From the NCBI GenBank assembly GCA_964448675.1, contig CAYUZU010000022.1, positions 1 to 64,000 of the forward strand: a DNA stretch of 64,000 bases. Reading direction: 5' to 3'. The DNA is from CAYUZU01 sp964448675 (GTDB lineage: Bacteria > Planctomycetota > Phycisphaerae > UBA1845 > Fen-1342). The notes beneath the pieces are model-generated. The model saw nothing but the letters and a program-made list of their open reading frames with translations. It searched no databases and was not told the DNA's origin. This document shows, piece after piece, positions 49,869-57,166 of the stretch. Position numbers and translations under genes: made by a program. How positions within the stretch are numbered: the stretch's first letter is position 1; each line of letters begins with the position of its first letter.

Positions 49869-50666
49869 ATGAAAAGAGGTTCTATCCGCAACTGGGTCGC
49901 GGCTTGCACGGTCGCCGCACTCGCCTGCACTGCGGCGGCGCAGCACGCGGGCGATGTGTGGCTTGGTCGGTCGGCGGCAGGGGAGCTGCGGCTCAGCCCG
50001 CGCGGCTTCGTTCCCGAAGAGAATTACGTGTCGCTGAACGAGGTCAATGGACCGCTGTTCTTTGGCTGGACCGACAACAATCCCGGCTTCGACCGGTTGG
50101 TCGACCCGGAGCCCGCAAGCGACGTCTGGCCGCTGCAAGCCGGCTGCAACATCTGGCTCGAGGCCGTGGCGATCGACCCGGCGTTTCGGTTGATCGATGG
50201 CGGGTTCGGCATCGTTGACGAGCCCGGTGAGGATACGCAGCTCGGCGGGGCGTCGCTGCACGTGCACAACACCTGGCACATCAACCGCAACGACGCGGAC
50301 TTCGACCACGACCAGTGTGTCTGGCACGCGACGTTCGTCCTGCGCGACGACGGAAGCACCGATTACGCCGAGTCACGCACGTTTACGTTCAACTTCACCA
50401 GCGTGCCGTGGGGGCCGTTACAGGAGCCGCCGAGCTATGCGGATGGCGACTTCGATGATGACCTCGCCGTCACGTGGGCGGACTTCGAGGCCCTGGCGGT
50501 GTGTCTGAACGGCCCGGAGCGGTTTGCGGCACCGGATGATCCAGCGGTGACGCTATGCGAGGTGGAATGTGTGAACGCATTCGACTTCGGCACGACCGCA
50601 GCCGAGATCGACCTGGACGTCGACCTGGCGGATGTTGCGGAGTTTCAGGTGGCCTACGGGATGTAA
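49869..50666 (+). CDS. Secreted paralogue with EF-hand-like C-terminus
   Basis: 265 aa. Signal peptide WVAACTVAALACTAAA. Residues 25-190 are clearly related to the preceding PEP-CTERM protein (DVWLGRSAAGELRLS, GPLFFGWTDNNPGFDRL, LHVHNTWHINRND). The C-terminus differs: DFDDDLAVTWADFEALAVCLNGP and DVDLADVAEFQVAYGM are calcium-loop or dockerin-like pairs, common at planctomycete protein ends. Domain swapping of anchors onto one body is thus seen side by side. Confidence 0.75.
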   Translation: MKRGSIRNWVAACTVAALACTAAAQHAGDVWLGRSAAGELRLSPRGFVPEENYVSLNEVNGPLFFGWTDNNPGFDRLVDPEPASDVWPLQAGCNIWLEAVAIDPAFRLIDGGFGIVDEPGEDTQLGGASLHVHNTWHINRNDADFDHDQCVWHATFVLRDDGSTDYAESRTFTFNFTSVPWGPLQEPPSYADGDFDDDLAVTWADFEALAVCLNGPERFAAPDDPAVTLCEVECVNAFDFGTTAAEIDLDVDLADVAEFQVAYGM

Positions 50667-50693
50667 GCGGCGCAGGCCGTAAGCTCTCCGTCG

Positions 50694-53291
50694 TCAGTCG
50701 CCGGCCGCGGTCATCAATGTCGCGCCGACGGTCTTCCAGACGGTGCTGCGGAACTGGCCGACCTTGCCGCTGTCGTCCGGGTGTACGCGGTTGGCCAGCG
50801 CGATGATGTACACGCCGTGCTCGGGATAGATGCGAATTGCCGTCCCGGTGTAGCCCGTATGCCCGTACGCGAATAGCGCCGCGACGCCAGTGTCGTCCGG
50901 GTCGGGCACGTACAGATCCCACAGCAGCCCGCGGCGGTCCTCGGCCCCGCGGGCGTTCTTTACGCCCGGGTTCTGCACGCTGGTCATCTGCTTGATGGTC
51001 TCGGGCTTGAAGATGCGCACGCCATCGAGCACGCCGTCATTCAGCAGCATCTGCGCAAACCGGCTCAGGTCGGCGGCGGTGCTGAAGAGTCCGGCATTGC
51101 CCGACACGCCGCCTTGCATTGCCGCCAGCGGATCGTGCACCTGTGCTTGCAGGAAGCCGCCGACACCAAGACCACGGTCGGCCTTTGTCGTCGGCACGAA
51201 ACGCGAGCGCACCCCAAGCGCGAGGTTGCGCTCGGCCCGGACATACATCGTGTCGCGCAGGCCCAGCGGCCCAAAGATGCGTGCAGCAAACGTGTCCAGC
51301 GGTTGACCGCTCACGGCCGTGACAATCTCTGCGCACAGGATTGCGTTCAGACAGCTATAGGTGACCTGTGCGCCGGGCTCGCCACGCAGCGACAACTCGC
51401 GGATGTACGTGCGAAGGGCGTCCGGACACGGGTATCCCGCCTGTGCTTTGATCTGCTTCTGTTCGCCGGCGCCCACGTACGGCGGCATCCCCGACGTGTG
51501 GGTCATCAGGTGGCGCACGGTGACCTGCGCCTTGTCGCCTTCCGCGAATTCGGGCAGGTACTTGCTGACCGGCGCGCCGACGTCGACCTTGCCGGCCTCC
51601 ACCAGCTTCATCAGGCAACTGCCCGCGCCGATCGGCTTGCTCATCGACGCAAGGTCGAAGATGGCGTCCGTCCGCATCGGCAGGCGGTGCGGTTCGATCT
51701 GCATGAACCCGTACGCCTGCTGCCAGGATTCATACTGCCCGTCCGATTTCCGGCCGACCAGGATGACCGCTCCCGGGATGTCGCCGGCCCGCAGGGCATC
51801 CGGCACCACCGCCTGCAACCCTTCCTGCACCGCGGTCAGGTCGCCGGTCAGCGGCGTGCTCTGTACTTCGAAGTCCCAGCCCCACTCGTCGAAGTACAAG
51901 TTGTGCCCGTCGATCTCGATTTCGCCGCGCTGAAAGTCATTCGGCTCGCTGCGGAAGCTCGTCTTGGGCGGGTGCAGCTCGCGGCCATAATCCAGATTGA
52001 CGATCATGCGATACGGATCGAGTCGCCCACAGTAGAACATCTGCACTTGTGGGTCGTCGTGTTTCTGCACGCCGTAGGATGCATCTGCTGGCAGCCAGCC
52101 CCACGGTTCGACGTAGAACTCCGACCAGTCGTGCATGTTCCAGTCGTTCGGCAGCGATTGCCAGCCGGACTGCCACCGCGCCGGCACGCCGGCGGCGCGA
52201 CACAACGTGATGAAGCTCAGCCCCTGCACGCCGCAATCACCCCGGCCGGCGCTGAGCCCCTTGTCTGAGAGGTTGAAGATCGTGCTGTACTCCATCTCGG
52301 CGCACCACGGCACGTTTGCCGATACCCAGCGGAAGATGCGCCGCGCCTTGGCCAGCGGGTTGTCCTCGTCAGCCACGATGCGTTTGACCAGTGCCTTTAC
52401 CCGCGGCGTGAAGACGATGTGCGGCGGGCGCTCGGCGGTGTACGTGCGATAGAGCTCGCTGTCCGTGTCGTACGGCTGGACGCGCCCCTCGTCGAGATCC
52501 GGGCAGAACGCGTACGTCGTGAATTCGTACGTCGCGGAGAACTTCGGCGGCTCGGTGGGGTCGTCGATGGTCTGCTCGAAGTAGATCGTCCGCTGTGGAT
52601 GACCATTCGGTGCGACGGTGGCGTCCGACGGCACAGTGCTGACCAGCCGGACGTCGCGCTGCTGGCGACACTCCTGGGGGAACGGCAACCAGCAGCGGAC
52701 CGTGGCCCCCTTGCGCAAGCGGGGATGGTCCTTGTCGACCGTCAGCGTATACGTCACCCGATGCCTGACCGGATGCACCAGCGGCTTGTCATTCTGCTTC
52801 GCCTCGCGCAGTAGCGTTGCGAGGTGGGCCGGCAGGTCCATTGACCAGCCCGCGGGTGCGACGGTCGCTTTCTGGCGTTTCTTGGCGTCCGGACAGAAAC
52901 GGAGCAGATTCCCGACGGCGCGACCGAAATACCGCACCTCGCCGTCGATCACGCGATGTTGCAGGTCGCCCGCCGCCGTCCAGCGCTCGACATCTGCTGC
53001 TGTCACGTCGTGCAGCCGTGTCTCTAATCGCGCGAGAACCTGCGCCGCGTTGTGCGGATGATCGAGCCGAATCCGCCGCATGATCTCGATCAGGCGCGCA
53101 GGTTCCGTGCTGATTGGCGCTTCGCGGTCGACGTGCGGCTCCAGCAGGGCGGTGGCTTCCTTGAAGCGCCCCGCTTCGATCAGGGACTGCGCCCGACTGA
53201 GCGTGCTCTCGGGAGGCTCCGCGGCGCGAACCGCGACCACCACGACCAGTAGCAGCGCAATGCGCGCAGATTTGACTGTTCGGCTATTCAT
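50694..53291 (-). CDS. Transglutaminase-like / beta-lactamase-like fusion protein
   Basis: 865 aa. Start at either of two in-frame ATGs after GAGAGG (53291 or 53297). Signal peptide RIALLLVVVVAVRAAE. The middle (about 230-500) has the transglutaminase/peptidase core: GDCGVQGLSFITLCRAAGVPAR (nucleophile Cys), MHDWSEFYVEPWGWLPADAS (His and Asp of the triad). The C-terminal third (about 560-865) is a class C beta-lactamase/D-alanyl-D-alanine hydrolase-like serine domain: DLASMSKPIGAG (SxxK), TYSCLN in place of YxN, HTSGMPP and HTGYTG. It is secreted; a peptidoglycan or peptide substrate is likely. The fusion of the two domains is unusual in my recollection. Confidence 0.75.
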   Translation of the reverse strand: MNSRTVKSARIALLLVVVVAVRAAEPPESTLSRAQSLIEAGRFKEATALLEPHVDREAPISTEPARLIEIMRRIRLDHPHNAAQVLARLETRLHDVTAADVERWTAAGDLQHRVIDGEVRYFGRAVGNLLRFCPDAKKRQKATVAPAGWSMDLPAHLATLLREAKQNDKPLVHPVRHRVTYTLTVDKDHPRLRKGATVRCWLPFPQECRQQRDVRLVSTVPSDATVAPNGHPQRTIYFEQTIDDPTEPPKFSATYEFTTYAFCPDLDEGRVQPYDTDSELYRTYTAERPPHIVFTPRVKALVKRIVADEDNPLAKARRIFRWVSANVPWCAEMEYSTIFNLSDKGLSAGRGDCGVQGLSFITLCRAAGVPARWQSGWQSLPNDWNMHDWSEFYVEPWGWLPADASYGVQKHDDPQVQMFYCGRLDPYRMIVNLDYGRELHPPKTSFRSEPNDFQRGEIEIDGHNLYFDEWGWDFEVQSTPLTGDLTAVQEGLQAVVPDALRAGDIPGAVILVGRKSDGQYESWQQAYGFMQIEPHRLPMRTDAIFDLASMSKPIGAGSCLMKLVEAGKVDVGAPVSKYLPEFAEGDKAQVTVRHLMTHTSGMPPYVGAGEQKQIKAQAGYPCPDALRTYIRELSLRGEPGAQVTYSCLNAILCAEIVTAVSGQPLDTFAARIFGPLGLRDTMYVRAERNLALGVRSRFVPTTKADRGLGVGGFLQAQVHDPLAAMQGGVSGNAGLFSTAADLSRFAQMLLNDGVLDGVRIFKPETIKQMTSVQNPGVKNARGAEDRRGLLWDLYVPDPDDTGVAALFAYGHTGYTGTAIRIYPEHGVYIIALANRVHPDDSGKVGQFRSTVWKTVGATLMTAAGD

Positions 53292-53319
53292 GGCCATCCA
53301 TCCTCTCATCAGGCATGCC

Positions 53320-54093
53320 TTACGGCGTGTGCGGGAAGTGCTCGTCAATCTCCGCCACCGCCAGCTCGACCAGAAACGCGCTGATGCGCTCGCACACGAG
53401 ATCAAGGTAGCGGCGGCCCTTGTCCGCGATGGCCTGCGACGGGTCGCCGACGGCGCAGTGGTCATTCAGCTTGCCGAAGTCGCGGCTGGTGCGCACCCAG
53501 CCTTTCCGCAACGCCTCGAAGCGAAACGGCCGCGGCCGCCCATCGCCCGCGTGTTCGAATTCCACCAACTCCGGGCACAGGGCCAGTGCCACCGATGTTT
53601 CCATCTCGCCGGCGTGATCGTCAGGCCGATCGAAAATCTCGTCATAGCGGTCGCTGCCCACCGTCCACCAGTCGCACACGAACACATGGACCGGCCGGTC
53701 GCTCTGGAGTTGGCGCACCATCGGCGTGAATACGTTGCCGCCGTGACCGTTGAGCAACACCGTCTTGCGAATGCCGAAGTGCTCGAGCGACAGGATGATC
53801 TCGCGCAACATCGCGTCGAGCGTGGCTTGCGAAACGTGCAGCGACAGCGGATAGGCCGCCAGATTGCAATCGACGCCATACGGCAGCCCCGGCAGGCAAA
53901 TCACCGGTGCCCCCGCCCCGTGCGCCATCTCGCAACAACGCCGCGCAACGTATCGTGTTTGCAGGAAGTCCTGCCCTTCGGGCAAGTGTCGGTTGTGGGC
54001 CTCGATCGCGGACGTTGGCAGCACTGCGACCCCCGGCGGCCGCTCGCGCAGTCGCCGCATGTTCGTTTCGGTCAGGTCCCATTCGTGGATCAT
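53320..54093 (-). CDS. Creatininase-family protein
   Basis: 257 aa from the ATG of MIHEWDL. Members hydrolyse cyclic amides (creatinine, and formamide steps of riboflavin/F420 and mycofactocin maturation). Seen: AIEAHNRHLPEGQD, normally (E)QHG.HLP..TD with metal-binding Glu, His and Asp; LLNGHGGN; VFVCDWW and HAGEMETSVAL. One oddity is Asn for Gly after the His of the first motif. It is the gene before the transglutaminase/lactamase fusion (22-28 bp apart) and close behind purC. The exact substrate is unknown. Confidence 0.82.
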   Translation of the reverse strand: MIHEWDLTETNMRRLRERPPGVAVLPTSAIEAHNRHLPEGQDFLQTRYVARRCCEMAHGAGAPVICLPGLPYGVDCNLAAYPLSLHVSQATLDAMLREIILSLEHFGIRKTVLLNGHGGNVFTPMVRQLQSDRPVHVFVCDWWTVGSDRYDEIFDRPDDHAGEMETSVALALCPELVEFEHAGDGRPRPFRFEALRKGWVRTSRDFGKLNDHCAVGDPSQAIADKGRRYLDLVCERISAFLVELAVAEIDEHFPHTP

Positions 54094-54156
54094 GGCGCGA
54101 CTCCCTCTTGCCCCCATCTTGTACCGGAGGGAGCCGCGCGTCGCAAACCGGCGACC

Positions 54157-55089
54157 CTAGCTCGTCAGGCGTCGGTACGCGTCCTCATAGCCTGCGCGCG
54201 TCTTGGCGATGATTTCGTCGGGGATCGTCGGGGGCGGCGGCTGCTTGTTCCAGTCCACCGTCTCCAGGTAGTCCCGCAGGAATTGCTTGTCGAAGCTCGG
54301 CTGGTTTTCCCCGATGCGGTACTGGTCCTTGGGCCAGAAGCGCGACGAGTCGGGCGTCAGCACCTCGTCCGCCAGCAGCAGTTCCCCGTTGTACAGGCCG
54401 AATTCGAACTTGGTGTCGGCCAGGATGATGCCGCGTTCCTCGGCATGTACGGCGGCCTGCTGGTAGATCTCCAGCGACCGCCGCCGCACGCGCTCCATCA
54501 ACTCGCGCGGGTCGGCCGAGATACTGCGCTTCGGTGCCAGAAACTGCGCCACTGTGTCGATCGCCTGATCGAAGGTGATCGGCTCGTCGTGCCCGACCGT
54601 GGCCTTGGTGGACGGCGTGAAGATCGGCTCGTCGAACTTCTGCGCCTTTTGCAGCCCCTTGGGCAGCTCGATGCCGCAGATCGCGCCCGTCGCCTGGTAC
54701 TCCTTCCAGCCGCTGCCGATGATGTAGCCGCGCACGATGCACTCCACCGGCAGAATCTCGACCCGCTTCACCACCATGGCCCGGCCGCGAAGTTGATCGA
54801 CGTATGGCGCGTAATCCGCCGGCACCTGCTCGTCATCCACGATGTAATCCAGGTGATGTGGGGAACACGCCGGCAGCGTATCGAGCCAGAACTTCGACAT
54901 CTGCGTGAGCAGAACGCCCTTGCCCGGCACGGGCTGCTGCATCACGACATCAAACGCCGAGATGCGGTCGGCCGCGACGACCATCAGCCGTCCGCCGACC
55001 TTGTACAGGTCGCGCACTTTTCCGCGGTTGACCAGTTCGGGCAGATCGGTCCTGTAAACGACGCTGGTGGAATCCGCCATGCTGCTCAT
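54157..55089 (-). CDS. purC: Phosphoribosylaminoimidazole-succinocarboxamide synthase
   Basis: 310 aa. SAICAR synthetase of purine biosynthesis, joining CAIR and aspartate with ATP. Seen: GKVRDLYKVGGRLMVVAADRISAFDVVMQQPVPGKG (ATP-binding lobe), VVKRVEILPVECIVRGYIIGSGWKEYQ, GIELPKGL, FTPSTKA..GHDEPI, GIILADTKFEFGL (catalytic Asp-Lys) and ADEVLTPDSSRFWPKD. The length, with the insert before the C-terminus, fits the longer eukaryote-like/yeast-type form. It lies 6 bp after the secreted-protein gene, in the same leftward run. Confidence 0.95.
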   Translation of the reverse strand: MSSMADSTSVVYRTDLPELVNRGKVRDLYKVGGRLMVVAADRISAFDVVMQQPVPGKGVLLTQMSKFWLDTLPACSPHHLDYIVDDEQVPADYAPYVDQLRGRAMVVKRVEILPVECIVRGYIIGSGWKEYQATGAICGIELPKGLQKAQKFDEPIFTPSTKATVGHDEPITFDQAIDTVAQFLAPKRSISADPRELMERVRRRSLEIYQQAAVHAEERGIILADTKFEFGLYNGELLLADEVLTPDSSRFWPKDQYRIGENQPSFDKQFLRDYLETVDWNKQPPPPTIPDEIIAKTRAGYEDAYRRLTS

Positions 55090-55095
55090 GATCGA

Positions 55096-56046
55096 TCATC
55101 CCTCTTGCTCTGGGGCCGCTGCCGAGGCCCGGTCCTGTTGATGCGGATCGGCGGCTTCGTCCGCCGGTTGCGTGGTCGGTTGCCTGCCAGCCGCGACGTC
55201 GAGCGGGTCGACCCAGCCGTCTTGCGGGCTCAGGTCGAGATAGCCCGGCATCGACAGGATCTGCGCTGCGAGACTCGTCAAGTCGCGGTGCAGAGCCGAG
55301 AGCCGGACCCGCTGGTCGCGATCGTCTTTCAGTGCCGGATCATAGCGCAGCCGGGCCGCGAGCAGGGCCGCGGCGCGCGTGACATTGGCGGCCATGCGGC
55401 GGGCATCGGGTTTGAGCTCGGTGTATTCCTCATGTGCGTGGGCCCACTGTTCGACAGTGCGGCCCGCGTGCGTGCGCTGAAGCAGTATCCGCGATAGCGC
55501 TGCCAGCCGCCGCCCCAGCGCCGCCCGCTCATAGCGCGTCGGACGCGACAGGTCGAAGCCGCGGCCGTAACCTGCCTGGCAGGCCACGCGCAGCCGCGTT
55601 TCGGCGAGCAGTTGATCGAGCGGGGTGCCGTAGCGCCGGCGGCACTTCGCATCCAGTGTGCCAAGCGTTTCGTCGCACGCTCCCGCCACACCGCGCTGCA
55701 TCGCGCGGACCGCCGCCGCGGGTCGCCCGTCGTCGAGCAGCTCGAAGCCCTCGCGGACCATCTGGTGGTAATCGCGCGTGACGGTGGTACCGGACCGCTG
55801 CGCCTGTTGCTGTACGGCGGGTGGTTGATCGCGCCGCCCGGTGCGCTGGACACGCACCACGTTATGGGCCGTGAAGGTGCGCACCACGCTCGCACCACGG
55901 CCGGGCAGCACCACCCGGAAGACCACCGTATTTTGTGACTGGGAGATCAGCTCGCCGTAGTGGCGGGATCCGTCGCGCAAGTGCAGAATATCGGCGAGCG
56001 CGGCGGTTGTGCCGGCGAACACAAGCAGCAGGATGGTCCATCGCAT
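55096..56046 (-). CDS. Secreted protein, uncharacterised
   Basis: 316 aa. Signal peptide WTILLLVFAGTTAALA. Directly after it ILHLRDGSRHYGELISQSQNTVVFRVV, a short strand-turn-strand domain common in planctomycete secreted proteins. The rest is helical: a TPR-like block (FELLDDGRPAAAVRAMQRGVAG), then basic helices. No family recognised; first gene of the leftward purC run and divergent from the Gfo/Idh-like gene by 50 bp. The C-terminus is Gln/Ala-rich and may be disordered. Confidence 0.65.
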   Translation of the reverse strand: MRWTILLLVFAGTTAALADILHLRDGSRHYGELISQSQNTVVFRVVLPGRGASVVRTFTAHNVVRVQRTGRRDQPPAVQQQAQRSGTTVTRDYHQMVREGFELLDDGRPAAAVRAMQRGVAGACDETLGTLDAKCRRRYGTPLDQLLAETRLRVACQAGYGRGFDLSRPTRYERAALGRRLAALSRILLQRTHAGRTVEQWAHAHEEYTELKPDARRMAANVTRAAALLAARLRYDPALKDDRDQRVRLSALHRDLTSLAAQILSMPGYLDLSPQDGWVDPLDVAAGRQPTTQPADEAADPHQQDRASAAAPEQEG

Positions 56047-56096
56047 CGCCACGCCCGCAACACCAAACTCGGAGAAGCTGTTCGCAGTTCCATTAT

Positions 56097-57140
56097 ATGG
56101 CAGGTTCAGGCACACACAACGACACCGCTGCGACGCCGCGGTTGCGCGTCGCGCTGATCGCGCGTGGCGAGCGCCTGCGGACGCTGTGGGACGCTGCCCG
56201 GGCGAATCCGCGGATCGAGATTGTCGGTCAGTCGGGCATGCCGCAGAAGGAAGCCCTGCCCGACATTCCCTGGCACGACGATCATCGTGTGCTGGTGGCG
56301 CGGCCCGAGGTCGAGGCGGCCCTGCTGGGCACCTCGACGCGCGGCGACGTCGCGATCAGTATGGTCGCAGCACAGGAAGAGGTGCACGTCTGGCGGCCGC
56401 CGCCACTGGCCCGCAACTTCGCCGAGGCCGCCGAGCTGGTGAAGCTCGTCCGTAAGCAGGGGACCATTCACCGCGCGGCGTCCTGGTGGGAGCACGTGAC
56501 CGATCGCGGCTGGCAGGAGCTGGCCTGGCCCGACGGGTTCGAGCCGCAGTTTTCCGAGCTGGCCTGCAGCACGCCGGCGCCGCCACTGGAAGCATGGCAG
56601 TCAGTGGCCAACGACGCCGGCGGCGGGGCCCTCGCCCAGGACGCGTACGCCCTGCTCGAGGCCCTGGTCGCGACGCGCGGCCTGCCCGAGACCGTGTCGG
56701 CGGCCTTGAGCAACCTGCCGTGCGAGCCTGGCGCCGCGCACCGCGAGACGGAGAACATCGCATTGGCCGTACTGCGTTACGCGAACCAGGGCGTGGCCGA
56801 CGTGCGGGCCACCTGGGGGCTGACGCCGACAGTGCGGCGGCTCGTGCACCATGCCACCGCGGGCTCGGTGACGCTGACCGACCACGAGGTCGTGCTTGCC
56901 GACCCAACCGGACAGCGGACCGACGAGCACCCGCTGCCCCCGGATCCGCTTGGCAGTGATCTGCGGCGGTTCGTCGACGCCGCCTTGAGCAATGCCGCCG
57001 ACCGGATGGGCCCGTCGCTGGAGCGGCACCTGGCGGTGATGGCGCTACTCGATGCCGTTTACCTCGCTGCCCGCACCGTCCATCCCGAATCGCCGCAGAA
57101 ACACTACGAGCTCCAGGGCTGGCCCGTGCCGCGGCTTTGA
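56097..57140 (+). CDS. Divergent Gfo/Idh/MocA-like protein
   Basis: 347 aa. The C-terminal VYLAARTVHPESPQKHYELQGWP and SVTLTDHEVVLADP fit the C-terminal domain of Gfo/Idh/MocA oxidoreductases (where the equivalent piece follows the substrate site). The N-terminal RVALIARGERLRTLWDAARANPRIEIVGQSG resembles the Rossmann start, but the GxGxxG is lost (ARGERL), and no EKP motif is seen. It may therefore be a non-catalytic homologue. The stop is close to the start of the next gene. Confidence 0.5.
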   Translation: MAGSGTHNDTAATPRLRVALIARGERLRTLWDAARANPRIEIVGQSGMPQKEALPDIPWHDDHRVLVARPEVEAALLGTSTRGDVAISMVAAQEEVHVWRPPPLARNFAEAAELVKLVRKQGTIHRAASWWEHVTDRGWQELAWPDGFEPQFSELACSTPAPPLEAWQSVANDAGGGALAQDAYALLEALVATRGLPETVSAALSNLPCEPGAAHRETENIALAVLRYANQGVADVRATWGLTPTVRRLVHHATAGSVTLTDHEVVLADPTGQRTDEHPLPPDPLGSDLRRFVDAALSNAADRMGPSLERHLAVMALLDAVYLAARTVHPESPQKHYELQGWPVPRL

Positions 57141-57166
57141 CCCGCACGTGCCCGAGGAGTCCCCCG

